Shown here in pieces: positions 45,687-53,434 of a DNA stretch of 64,000 nt. Each line of letters opens with the position of its first letter. Positions within the stretch are counted from its first letter, which is position 1. The position numbers were made by a program, and so were the translations under genes. Origin of the DNA: Candidatus Nitrosopumilus sediminis (lineage in GTDB: Archaea; Thermoproteota; Nitrososphaeria; Nitrososphaerales; Nitrosopumilaceae); the NCBI RefSeq assembly GCF_000299395.1, contig NC_018656.1, forward strand, positions 248,001-312,000. Direction: 5' to 3'. The notes beneath the pieces were generated by a model. The model searched no databases, was not told the DNA's origin, and worked only from the letters and a program-made list of their open reading frames with translations.

Positions 45687-47441
45687 GTGTTAGGATATGT
45701 TTTAGGACTTTTCTTAGTGTTAACCGTGATGACCCCTGTGGTTTTCATAGATGTCTTTGCAGATACATTTAGCGTAAGTTTTGATAAGGAACTTTATGAT
45801 CTCGGTGATTCCCTAACTGTTTCAGGCCAAATACTCGAACTTGGAATGCCTGAAATTGCCATGAGCATCTATGATCCAGACGGGAAAATCCTGTCTGCAA
45901 ATAGTTTGGAAATTACTCCTGAACAAACATTTTCTAAAACCATACAGCTTGATTCTCCATTCTATGAAAAAACCGGTCAGTATATGGTAAAATTAGACTA
46001 TGGGAAAACTTCTGAGAGCCATTATTTTGCTGTTCAAGGGGAATCATTAGAGCCTGAAATTCTAATTGAAGAAAATAGCATACCTGAAATCCTCTTACTT
46101 TACACCGAACAAAAACAATACACTGATGGTGACGTGATAAAAATTACTGGTCAAGTTTCATCTGTGGATTCACCAACTGTTCTAATTGGAATCTATGATC
46201 CGTTTGGAATGCCTGGTGGATTTTATTTTGGTGCAATAGATTCTAACTTGGAATTCACTACAAGCTTTCTTGTAAAGGATGGTGTAAATTTCAGAGTCGA
46301 TGGAACCTACTCTGTAAAAGCACATTATGCTGAATCTGAAGCGATATCATTTTTTGATTATTACAAAGTGCCACAAATTGATGACTCTTTAGATGAATCA
46401 AACGAATCTGAAATTGAAGATGAAAAAACAGAACAACCCTCTGATGTTCCATCAGAAACTAAAATCACTACATCTGAAACAACAACTGATGAAACAACAA
46501 CTGATGAAACAACAACTGATGAAACAACAACTGATGAAACAACAACTGATGAAACAACAACTGATGAAACAACAACTGATGAAACAACAACTGATGAAAC
46601 AACAACTGATGAAACAACAACTGATGAAACAACAACTGATGAAACACAAAATAATTCTGACCCTATTGATGATTCTACAATAATTAAAACTCCACAAGAA
46701 ACTACACCAAATAATGATACTATAACAAAAACTATTTCAAAAGAAATTCCTACTAAAAAAATTAATGATTCAGAAAACAAGGTGACAAAAACAATTCAAG
46801 AAAAACTTCCAACACAAAATAAAGTGAAAAAAGAAAATAATCTTACTGTGGAAGATATAGAGTTGGGAAAATTACTAAATCAAATTCAATTGGAATGTGA
46901 TTCTAGCACATACGCTGATACCATCTCATACTATGATGGAATGGGTCCTGCATTGTATCGCTTATGTAAATTTGATAGCTCATTGAATTTTTTTAATGAG
47001 TCATTAATTGAGAATCCTGATGATGTTGAAATCCTTACAAACAAAGGTTCCGCTTTGGGAAAATTAGGTTATTTTTCAGAGGCTATAGTGTTCTATGATC
47101 ATGCTATCAAGATTGATCCAAATTTCCTCCCCGCAAAAAATAACAAAGCAAACGCCCTTGCAAATTTAGGACAATTCGATGATGCAATTCTTTTGTATAA
47201 TCAAGTCTTGAATCAAAATCCAAATTATCTAACTGCTGCAAAGAATCTTCGTATCGTAATGTCTGCAATTCCTGATTTACATAATGATTCATCTACTTCG
47301 GAGATTGAAAAAATCACTTATTTTGAATCTCCTGAAAAAACCACCGGTAGTAATTTTGAAAAACAAAAACCAAATGATTTTTTTGAAGAAGTAAGTATCG
47401 CGTTTTCCACATTGGGTTCACTATTTGGTTTTCTAAACTAA
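45687..47441 (+). CDS. Secreted two-Ig protein with TTDET repeat and TPR region
   Basis: A 584-residue exported protein (GTG start, signal about 1-27). Two Ig-like modules (about 28-115, 128-230) match those of the PEFG proteins (FDKELYDLGDSLTVSGQ; EQKQYTDGDVIKITGQ). Then an acidic Thr-rich spacer of eleven identical five-residue units (DETTT register), another Asn/Lys/Thr linker, and a C-terminal TPR block of about three units (ILTNKGSALGKLGYFSEAI, AKNNKANALANLGQFDDAI). TPRs are usually cytoplasmic, so an exported TPR adaptor is unusual. No C-terminal anchor is visible. Confidence 0.75.
   Translation: MLGYVLGLFLVLTVMTPVVFIDVFADTFSVSFDKELYDLGDSLTVSGQILELGMPEIAMSIYDPDGKILSANSLEITPEQTFSKTIQLDSPFYEKTGQYMVKLDYGKTSESHYFAVQGESLEPEILIEENSIPEILLLYTEQKQYTDGDVIKITGQVSSVDSPTVLIGIYDPFGMPGGFYFGAIDSNLEFTTSFLVKDGVNFRVDGTYSVKAHYAESEAISFFDYYKVPQIDDSLDESNESEIEDEKTEQPSDVPSETKITTSETTTDETTTDETTTDETTTDETTTDETTTDETTTDETTTDETTTDETTTDETTTDETQNNSDPIDDSTIIKTPQETTPNNDTITKTISKEIPTKKINDSENKVTKTIQEKLPTQNKVKKENNLTVEDIELGKLLNQIQLECDSSTYADTISYYDGMGPALYRLCKFDSSLNFFNESLIENPDDVEILTNKGSALGKLGYFSEAIVFYDHAIKIDPNFLPAKNNKANALANLGQFDDAILLYNQVLNQNPNYLTAAKNLRIVMSAIPDLHNDSSTSEIEKITYFESPEKTTGSNFEKQKPNDFFEEVSIAFSTLGSLFGFLN
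46476..46640 (+). repeat. Eleven perfect 15-bp tandem repeats (gaaacaacaactgat)
   Basis: Eleven consecutive copies with no mismatch (165 bp), in frame, followed by a shortened unit. Exact identity at synonymous sites implies recent expansion or homogenisation by slippage. The reverse strand shows an open frame of Ser/Val repeats that is only a shadow. Confidence 0.95.
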
Positions 47442-47489
47442 TTTTCTAATATCTGACGCTTAATTTTTCAATAAACCTATAAAGCCCTG

Positions 47490-47507
47490 TTAAGACGATC
47501 GTCTTAA
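47490..47507. promoter_or_regulatory. 18-bp perfect palindrome at the L30e transcription start
   Basis: TTAAGACGATCGTCTTAA lies between the TATA box (TATAAA, 47478-47483) and the L30e ATG at 47517. With start about 25 nt from the box, the palindrome covers the promoter to about the first transcribed base. It fits a dimeric repressor operator better than an RNA hairpin. Confidence 0.5.
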
Positions 47508-47516
47508 GGAAAACAA

Positions 47517-47840
47517 ATGAGTAAGATACTTGAGAAATCATTAAAGGATGCCCGAAAAGAAGACAAGCTAACTATGGGTGCTAAACAAGTTTTGAACTCT
47601 GTAAAAAATTCCAAGCTAATTGTATTGTCTCAATCAATGAAAAAAGAAATGTTTGAGCAAATTGAATCAGATGCAAAAAAAGAAAAAATACCTCTAGTAA
47701 ACTTTCAAGGAACATCAGTCGCATTAGGAAGATTATGTGGCTTACAATTTAGAATTTCAACAATTTCATTTACATCAATAGACGATGCTAGCATCAAATC
47801 AATTTTAAAAGATACACAAGCTGAGGAAAAAAATGATTAA
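47517..47840 (+). CDS. rpl30e: 50S ribosomal protein L30e (eL30)
   Basis: A 107-residue L7Ae/L30e-fold protein. TMGAKQVLNSVKNSKLIVLSQSMKKEMFEQIESDAKKEKIPLVNFQGTSVALGRLCG is the RNA-binding core. In archaea it usually sits between rpoA2 and nusA; here LSm and two surface protein genes intervene. Its own TATA box and palindrome indicate a separate promoter. It is followed by NusA, S12 and S7. Confidence 0.92.
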   Translation: MSKILEKSLKDARKEDKLTMGAKQVLNSVKNSKLIVLSQSMKKEMFEQIESDAKKEKIPLVNFQGTSVALGRLCGLQFRISTISFTSIDDASIKSILKDTQAEEKND

Positions 47841-47904
47841 CTGTAATTCCTTGAATGTAAGTTTAAATGAGACATTTTTTGTTCGGAGATAAATAGGAAT
47901 TATA

Positions 47905-48369
47905 ATGACACAATCAATTAAACTCACAACTGATCAAATGCGAATGATGTCACTTTTCCAAAATGTAACTGGTGCAACAGCACGTGATTGTGTAGAAGAT
48001 GAAAAACAAGATAGAGTAATTTTTGTAGTTAATACTGGTAAAATGGGACTTGCAATTGGCAAGGGTGGAATTCATATCAAATCATTACAAAATATTGTAA
48101 AGAGAAATGTCGAATTGGTAGAATTTGATGAAGATCCGGCAAAATTTTTGTCTAATTTGCTTAATTCAAAACTAATTTCTGAAGTAAAAATAAATAAACG
48201 TCCTGATGGAACAAAACAGGCAATAGTTATGGTAGATGCAAGAAAGAAAGGAATTGTAGTCGGAAGAGAAGGCAGAAATGCAGAGAAAGCAAGACTTCTT
48301 GCAAAACGATATTTTGATATTAGTAGTGTGTTGATTAACAGTCCTGAACGGGCTACTTTGGAGATGTAA
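47905..48369 (+). CDS. nusA: NusA-like transcription factor (two KH domains)
   Basis: A 154-residue archaeal NusA consisting of two KH RNA-binding domains without the bacterial S1 and RNAP-binding parts. The KH loops are GLAIGKGGIHIKSLQNI and GIVVGREGRNAEKARLL. It binds RNA near the polymerase or rRNA antitermination signals. GTTTAAATGA at 47861-47870 could be an internal promoter with a leader of about 13 nt. S12 begins 3 bp after its stop. Confidence 0.92.
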   Translation: MTQSIKLTTDQMRMMSLFQNVTGATARDCVEDEKQDRVIFVVNTGKMGLAIGKGGIHIKSLQNIVKRNVELVEFDEDPAKFLSNLLNSKLISEVKINKRPDGTKQAIVMVDARKKGIVVGREGRNAEKARLLAKRYFDISSVLINSPERATLEM

Positions 48370-48372
48370 TAG

Positions 48373-48810
48373 ATGAGAAAATCACCACTTGGATTATTTG
48401 CTGGAAGAGTTCTTACAACTAAAAAGAAAAAACAACGTTGGGCAATCTCTACTTACAAGAGAAGAAAACTTGGTATTGATAAAAAGGCTGATCCTTTAGG
48501 GGGAGCACCTCAAGCACGCGGTATAGTTTTAGAAAAAGTAGGTATTGCAGCAAAACAGCCAAACTCTGCTATTAGAAAATGTGTTCGAGTTCAATTAATT
48601 AAAAACGGAAAAACTGTTACAGCATTTTTACCAAGAGACGGTGCCATGAACTTTATCGATGAGCACGACGAAGTACACATTCAAGGTATGGGTGCAACAC
48701 AGGGTGGTGCAATGGGAGATATTCCTGGTGTAAGATTCAAAGTTTTCAAAGTTAACGGTACAGCATTACATGAATTAGTAATTGGAAAGAAGGAGAAACC
48801 AAGGAGATAG
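48373..48810 (+). CDS. rps12: 30S ribosomal protein S12 (uS12)
   Basis: A 145-residue archaeal uS12. [51 protein letters not shown] and [14 protein letters not shown] are fully typical of the decoding-centre loops. The stop is just before the S7 ribosome-binding site, consistent with one transcript. Confidence 0.96.
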   Translation: MRKSPLGLFAGRVLTTKKKKQRWAISTYKRRKLGIDKKADPLGGAPQARGIVLEKVGIAAKQPNSAIRKCVRVQLIKNGKTVTAFLPRDGAMNFIDEHDEVHIQGMGATQGGAMGDIPGVRFKVFKVNGTALHELVIGKKEKPRR

Positions 48811-48814
48811 AGAA

Positions 48815-49414
48815 ATGGCACAAACTAAAAACTTGTTATTATTTAGAAAATGGGATTTGTCTGATATTGAAGTAAAGGATCCTGGATTAAAAACTGCAAT
48901 CTCTTTGAGAAAGCAAATTCTGCCTTATACCTATGGGCGTTCAGCTTTGAAGAGATTCAATAAAGCAGATGTCAACATTGTTGAAAGACTAATCAACAAA
49001 ACAATGCACTTTGGAAAGAAATATGCAAAGAACACCGGTAGAATGACTGGTAAGAAAACTAAACTTCTCAATACCGTAAAAACTGCTTTTGATATTATTG
49101 CACTAAAAACTGGTCAAAACCCAGTTGAAGTTTTAGTTAGAGCCATTGAATTCTCTGCTCCTAACGAAGACACTACCAGAATCGTATACGGTGGTACTGT
49201 ATATCACGTATCTGTCGATGTTGCTCCAATTAGAAGAGTAGATTTAGCTTTGAAATTTATCGCAGATGCTATCAAAGAAGCAACCTTCTCAAACCCAAAA
49301 CCAATTGAGGAACATATGGCTGAACAACTTATGCTTGCAGCAGCAAATGATCCTGCAGCACCTTCTGTAAAGAAGAAACACGAGTTGGAAAGAATAGCAC
49401 AAGCATCAAGATAA
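48815..49414 (+). CDS. rps7: 30S ribosomal protein S7 (uS7)
   Basis: A 199-residue uS7 that nucleates the 3' domain of 16S rRNA. RKWDLSDIEVKDPGLKTAISLRKQILPYTYGRSALKRFNKADVNIVERLINKTM and GQNPVEVLVRAIEFSAPNEDTTRI are conserved. Start set at ATG 48815, preceded by AGGAGATAGAGAA, not at the in-frame ATG inside S12 at 48782. EF-1A and S10 genes that often follow in archaea are absent; a convergent tRNA follows. Confidence 0.95.
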   Translation: MAQTKNLLLFRKWDLSDIEVKDPGLKTAISLRKQILPYTYGRSALKRFNKADVNIVERLINKTMHFGKKYAKNTGRMTGKKTKLLNTVKTAFDIIALKTGQNPVEVLVRAIEFSAPNEDTTRIVYGGTVYHVSVDVAPIRRVDLALKFIADAIKEATFSNPKPIEEHMAEQLMLAAANDPAAPSVKKKHELERIAQASR

Positions 49415-49435
49415 TAGTTTTAGAAATTTTTCCAG

Positions 49436-49523
49436 TAGCCCGAGGCAGATTCGAACTGCCGTCTCCGCCTATCCATTCCTGAGATCCAGAGGGCAGAATC
49501 CTTGACCACTAGACTATCGGGCT
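49436..49523 (-). tRNA. tRNA-Gln (CTG) with 15-nt intron
   Basis: Acceptor AGCCCGA/TCGGGCT, D-arm GTCT..GGAT, anticodon stem CTGCC/GGCGG with one T-G pair, loop CTCTGG|A giving anticodon CTG, variable AGAC, T-arm GGCAG-TTCGAAT-CTGCC, discriminator A, no encoded CCA. A 15-nt insertion (49471-49485 on the + strand) sits between positions 37 and 38, the canonical archaeal intron site. Without the intron the tRNA is 73 nt. A TATA-like TTATATGC lies about 28 nt upstream. Confidence 0.9.
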
Positions 49524-49568
49524 ACTGAAATAAACCCTAATGATTTAGCATATAATCATTTGTTGCAA

Positions 49569-49889
49569 TTACTTTAGTCTGACTTCGTGAATTACAGTTG
49601 CATAATCGCAATCTGCTCTTAGTCTCATGTAGGGAATTAGCTTGTAGTGAATTGAATAGATGTTTCCTTCTTTTAGTAAAATTCCTTTTTGTAACAATGA
49701 TGCTAACCCTCTTGATGGAATTGTAATTGAAATGTTTTTTTCTTTGCAAACTTGTTCTCTTTTGTTTTGAAATTGTTTTAGAGAAAATGAAACATCGTTG
49801 ATTTCTAAAATTAATGGCCAAACAATTTCTGCCCACACAAATCTTCTGTTTTCTGTTGCAGAGGCGTATTTCCCTTTTTCACTCAACAT
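49569..49889 (-). CDS. Conserved hypothetical protein, 106 aa
   Basis: A 106-residue soluble protein. The C-terminal half (TIPSRGLASLLQKGILLKEGNIYSIHYKLIPYMR) looks like a winged-helix unit. The start is placed at ATG 49889 because TTATAA centred near 49914 lies 25 nt upstream. It is divergent from the cysteine-cluster gene, and the two may overlap depending on that gene's start. Family not recognised. Confidence 0.55.
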   Translation of the reverse strand: MLSEKGKYASATENRRFVWAEIVWPLILEINDVSFSLKQFQNKREQVCKEKNISITIPSRGLASLLQKGILLKEGNIYSIHYKLIPYMRLRADCDYATVIHEVRLK

Positions 49890-49924
49890 TAATAACATCT
49901 GCAGCATATGTTATAATTCATCAG

Positions 49925-50629
49925 TTGTCTCAAAAAGAAATCGAAGAATCATTAAACTTGTTACAAAAGGATTGGGATGTTGACCCGATACTGCGCAATT
50001 TCATGCTGGGCAAAATTACAGACGTATCTGACTATAAAATCAAAGTCAAAGATGTTGTCTTTCACGTTCCTTATTTGAATTCTGAAAAAAAATACATTTT
50101 GTGGAAATGCTATTGGCCTGACTGTCACAACTGCTGTGATAGACAAGGTAGATTGCCATTGTCCTCTGATGATCTAATCACTATTGGCAAGGGATTGAAA
50201 TATTCTAAGACTTCGGATTTTATAAAAAACGAAACACTGACTGCCACATATCAAGAACCTGGACCTTCAGGGCAAATGACTACAATGACTACAATTAATC
50301 TGAAAAGAAAAACCGATGAAACAGAGGCCGATGATGGAACCCATATCTCTTGTAGATTTTTAGATGGTGAAGGGGGATGCTCTATGCATCCAGACCGTCC
50401 TGGGGTATGCTATCTGTATCCGTTTTCTAGCTGGCTTGAAAACGAGCAAGGAAAGGCTAGAGTCCATGCAACATACCAATTCACTGGGGATTGTCCTGGG
50501 TTTTACTTGGCAGATTCCCTAGATCCGATGAAAGACGAATTCAAGGATTATTCTAAAACCATATACGATTACAACATGGCATCAAACAGAACAAATCGTG
50601 AAGGCTTTGGATCTGTTAGTTTCTCTTAG
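49925..50629 (+). CDS. YkgJ-type cysteine cluster protein
   Basis: About 234 residues from a TTG start (uncertain; the frame is open back to 49814 but that part antisenses the divergent gene). The cluster CYWPDCHNCCDRQGRLPLSSDD and later CRFLDGEGGCSMHPDRPGVCYLYPF are the CxxxxCxxCC...C..C pattern of the YkgJ/UPF0153 family, thought to bind iron or zinc. The C-terminus ends in a polar stretch. Function of the family is unsettled. Confidence 0.75.
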   Translation: MSQKEIEESLNLLQKDWDVDPILRNFMLGKITDVSDYKIKVKDVVFHVPYLNSEKKYILWKCYWPDCHNCCDRQGRLPLSSDDLITIGKGLKYSKTSDFIKNETLTATYQEPGPSGQMTTMTTINLKRKTDETEADDGTHISCRFLDGEGGCSMHPDRPGVCYLYPFSSWLENEQGKARVHATYQFTGDCPGFYLADSLDPMKDEFKDYSKTIYDYNMASNRTNREGFGSVSFS

Positions 50630-50682
50630 ATTATTTTATCCGTAACGGTTAAATGCAAAATTTTTGATATCATATCAGTAAA

Positions 50683-52098
50683 ATGATAAAGTCTTCTGTT
50701 CTAATTGGTTTTGTAGCCTCATTGTTGTTTGTAAGTTTAATCGCGTATTCCCTTCCTGCATTTGCTCAAGGTCCTGATAATCCTGGTAAACCTGACGTTA
50801 TTGCAGTTTCTGGAATTGTTCCAGGAAAGAATTTAGTTGTTCATATTTTATTAGAAGTTCCACCTGGGGCTGATAGAAATCAAGCAGCTGCTGCTGCCCT
50901 TGCAAGTCAAGGTGCACGAGCATTCACTGTTGAAGAATATTCTCTAACTGGTTTAGTTTGGGACCAATTCTCTGATGGTGATCCTGGAAATGATTCTGTT
51001 ATTCAGAGATACAATCCACAAAATGATCCTACTGGCGGTAATGGACTTACTGCATTACTTAACACTCATGCTACTTGGAATAATGTTGCCACATCTAGTT
51101 TTGCTTTTGAATATGGTGGAACAACAGGCAAATGTCCTTCACTAGTTCAAGAATGTAAAGGTCGTCAAACCTTTGATGGTAACAATGATGTTGCATGGCT
51201 TGCATTAAGGGATGCAAACACCTTAGGTGTTACATGGTCCGGTACCAGCATTGATGAAGCAGATATGGCTTTGAATACTAATTTTGATTGGGCAACTGAT
51301 GGTGTAACTAACTTTGATGTTGAAACCGTATTTTTACATGAAAATGGTCATGCTGCTGGAATTGGCCACTCTGAAGTTTCTGGTGCAATCATGGAACCTG
51401 TTTATGCTAAACCAAATCGTATATTGCAACAAGACGATATTGATGCGTTAACTGCTCTATATCCTGGCACCTCTACTCCTACAAACAATTCTCCAACTGT
51501 ATCAATCTCTAGTCCTTCTGATAATTCATCATTTGACTCTGCATCTGTAATCCTATTTGCAGGATCTGCAAGTGACATTGAAGATGGTGACATTACTGCT
51601 AATTTGTCTTGGACATCAAACATTGATGGTGCCATTGGCACTGGAGGTTCATTTTCAGCTTCTTTAACTGATGGAACTCATATTATAACTGCTCAAGTTA
51701 CAGATGCTGGTGGAAAAACAGCTACTGATTCAATTACCATTACTGTTGGAGAAATAATTGTTGCAGAAAAGACCTCTGTTAATCCAATAGTCTACAGTCT
51801 TACTGGTGGAAAAAACAGTGACAGACATTTACTAGTTACAATTCATGTTGTAGATAATCTAGGCCAAGGTGTAGCCGGCGCTAATGTATCTATTACATTA
51901 GATCGTGATACACCTCCACCATTCACATATACTGGAAGTGCAACCACTGGAACAGATGGCAAAATCACATTCCAATTAAGTAATGCAAAAAGTGGATGTT
52001 ATACAACAGTTGTAGCAGTTGATTCTGTTCCTGCTTGGGATGGAGTACAACCACAAGATGGTTCTGATCCTGAAAATCCTGGATTCTGTAAACCTTAA
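50683..52098 (+). CDS. Secreted matrixin-like zinc metalloprotease with Ig-like domains
   Basis: A 471-residue exported protease. Signal about 5-28 (ending PAFAQ). Catalytic motif HENGHAAGIGHSE (HExxHxxGxxH, about residues 219-230), followed by the IMEP Met-turn and QQDDIDALTALYPG, the classical matrixin end. A pair of cysteines sits earlier (KCPSLVQECKG). After about residue 265 come an Ig/PKD-like domain (TVSISSPSDNSSFDSASV) and an invasin/Big1-like domain. It ends 26 bp from a convergent gene. Probably degrades extracellular or surface proteins. Confidence 0.88.
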   Translation: MIKSSVLIGFVASLLFVSLIAYSLPAFAQGPDNPGKPDVIAVSGIVPGKNLVVHILLEVPPGADRNQAAAAALASQGARAFTVEEYSLTGLVWDQFSDGDPGNDSVIQRYNPQNDPTGGNGLTALLNTHATWNNVATSSFAFEYGGTTGKCPSLVQECKGRQTFDGNNDVAWLALRDANTLGVTWSGTSIDEADMALNTNFDWATDGVTNFDVETVFLHENGHAAGIGHSEVSGAIMEPVYAKPNRILQQDDIDALTALYPGTSTPTNNSPTVSISSPSDNSSFDSASVILFAGSASDIEDGDITANLSWTSNIDGAIGTGGSFSASLTDGTHIITAQVTDAGGKTATDSITITVGEIIVAEKTSVNPIVYSLTGGKNSDRHLLVTIHVVDNLGQGVAGANVSITLDRDTPPPFTYTGSATTGTDGKITFQLSNAKSGCYTTVVAVDSVPAWDGVQPQDGSDPENPGFCKP

Positions 52099-52123
52099 TC
52101 TAATTTAAAAAACTAAATTTTAC

Positions 52124-53137
52124 TTAGGCTTTAGCGACTTTCATCAAATCTGCAATCTTGATGTTCATTCCAAATCTGTCTTCGTTCTTTTTCATGTATC
52201 TAAATATTGCAATAAAGTCTGGCAGCGCTTTTAAGAAACTGAAATCCTTGTGAATCTTTGCTCGAACAAAATTGAAAACTTTGGCATACACCTTGTAGTG
52301 CTCCTCCACTGCTTTCTCATATGCTTTGAAATCATGCATGTTCTCCAAGAATATATCAACACACTGCATTGATGGGATGATTCCCTCCCCTAGCAGAGCA
52401 TAGACTGTACCGATTGATTCCCCAACACCTACGACCTTGCCTGAATAGTATGGCTTGCATCTGTCCGGTGTTGCAAGTCTGATTGGCCTTCCCTTGGTTT
52501 TGAGAACCTTGCCACCGTGTTTCTTTAGGAAATCATCAGTTGCCTTGATGTGCTGTTTATTGTAATCACCTGCACCAATGTGTGCATATTTTTCACCCAG
52601 TGGGAAATACCAGAAATATCCTGACATTCCAGGAAATGGCTCTATGTAAAAGTCGTCATATGGAACCTTGTCTTCGTACTCTACCTTGTATTCGTATGTT
52701 GGTAAAAAGAAATCTTCTTTTAATTTTGGCAAGTACACTCTGTGAAATCCAGTACAGTCAACTATCATGTCGTACTCTTTTTCAAGCTCTTCAAGTTTTG
52801 GTGCTTCTCCGTAGATAACTTTGGAGTCTTTTATGAAATCCTTGATCAGTGCTAGCTTGTCATATGTGCATAACCCTTTGAGTCCTATGTCGAACTTTAC
52901 ATCGTTGTTCATCTTGACATGCATGTTTTTTCCATCATGAATTAGAAAATCATTAAAATCCCTGCCAGTCTTTTTGCAAAACTCTGTTAGGACTGGTTTG
53001 ATTGTTCCCCATGCGCAAATAGAATCGTGGTTCTCTTCTCGCATTCTCTCATATCCGGTAACGTCGTGTTCAGAGTCTTTTAGCCTGGCCATAAGATAAG
53101 AGCCTGCTACTCCCATGCCCATCACTGCAATCTTCAA
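52124..53137 (-). CDS. FAD-dependent oxidoreductase, geranylgeranyl reductase-like
   Basis: A 337-residue flavoprotein. N-terminal dinucleotide fold VMGMGVAGSYLMARLKDSEHDVTGYER (GxGxxG), a second strand MIVDCTGFHR and the C-terminal FAD strand GKVVGVGESIGTVYALLGEGIIPS. The arrangement is that of the geranylgeranyl reductase/digeranylgeranylglycerophospholipid reductase family, which saturates isoprenoid chains of archaeal lipids. Codons are noticeably richer in G/C at third positions than in genes before 52 kb. A TATA-like TATTTATTA about 26 nt upstream (53160-53169) fits a leaderless start. Confidence 0.8.
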   Translation of the reverse strand: MKIAVMGMGVAGSYLMARLKDSEHDVTGYERMREENHDSICAWGTIKPVLTEFCKKTGRDFNDFLIHDGKNMHVKMNNDVKFDIGLKGLCTYDKLALIKDFIKDSKVIYGEAPKLEELEKEYDMIVDCTGFHRVYLPKLKEDFFLPTYEYKVEYEDKVPYDDFYIEPFPGMSGYFWYFPLGEKYAHIGAGDYNKQHIKATDDFLKKHGGKVLKTKGRPIRLATPDRCKPYYSGKVVGVGESIGTVYALLGEGIIPSMQCVDIFLENMHDFKAYEKAVEEHYKVYAKVFNFVRAKIHKDFSFLKALPDFIAIFRYMKKNEDRFGMNIKIADLMKVAKA

Positions 53138-53193
53138 GATGTTTGCAGTCAGCCTGTGCCTAATAAATACACTATCTGATTTTGTTCAGGTAA

Positions 53194-53252
53194 ATTATTC
53201 CTAGTATGAAAAGATAGTGAGGATTAAATATGAAATTCACACTAGGAATAAT
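53194..53252. repeat. 17-bp inverted repeat flanking a TATA-like box
   Basis: ATTATTCCTAGTATGAA (53194-53210) and TTCACACTAGGAATAAT (53236-53252) are complementary except for one position; the outer 12 are perfect. The 25-nt loop contains ATTAAATAT at 53223-53231. The arrangement suits two regulator sites around a promoter, or a long hairpin. Confidence 0.7.
53223..53231 (+). promoter_or_regulatory. Candidate TATA box for the hairpin-array RNA
   Basis: ATTAAATAT. A start about 25-26 nt downstream would fall near 53253, about a dozen bases before the first module of the array. Inferred from spacing only. Confidence 0.4.
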
Positions 53253-53253
53253 G

Positions 53254-53390
53254 TGAAAAGGTGAGTCTGTCGTCTGAGAACAATCGTTTCAGGCCTTAAG
53301 ACAAGTCGCTGTCATCAGAAAACCTGCGGTTTCTGATCTTAAGCTAGGAGCTGTCATCGGCGCTTTTTCGGCGCTGATCTTAAGCTCAAT
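53254..53390 (+). ncRNA. Candidate structured RNA: three 42-nt hairpin modules
   Basis: Modules at 53265-53302, 53308-53344 and 53348-53387. Each has an outer stem (GTCT/AGAC; GCT/AGC; GAGCT/AGCTC), an identical internal loop with GTC on the 5' side (53269, 53311, 53353, exactly 42 apart) and CTTA on the 3' side, then an inner stem (GTCTGA/TCAGGC; ATCAGAAA/TTTCTGAT; ATCGGCGC/GCGCTGAT). Stems vary while pairing is kept. Two wobble pairs are G-U only if the + strand is transcribed. The stretch is GC-richer than its surroundings. No reading frame explains it; family unknown to me. Confidence 0.65.
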
Positions 53391-53434
53391 TGCCTTTTCA
53401 TTTACATTAAATTTAGGTAATTTTTGCTGTTGTC

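Noticed and set aside
46361-46780. Open minus-strand frames of Ser/Val or Cys/Phe/Ile repeats
   Set aside because: They are mirror images of the eleven 15-bp repeats in the real + strand gene and have no start signals or family resemblance.
49814-49925. Extended N-terminus of the cysteine-cluster protein
   Set aside because: The extra residues are antisense to a divergent gene with a well-placed promoter and do not look like family sequence.
53265-53387. CRISPR array or C/D box RNA reading of the three repeats
   Set aside because: Only seven or so bases per unit are identical, there are no unique spacers of constant length and no cas genes; TGATGA on the reverse strand occurs in one unit only and lacks a matching D box.
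53265-53387. UAA/GAN internal-loop motif on the minus strand
   Set aside because: TAAG facing GAC is superficially similar, but on that strand two stem pairs become A-C mismatches, so the + strand is favoured.
53194-53434. Replication origin
   Set aside because: No Cdc6/Orc1 gene or origin recognition boxes are nearby, and the repeats are RNA-like with covarying stems.
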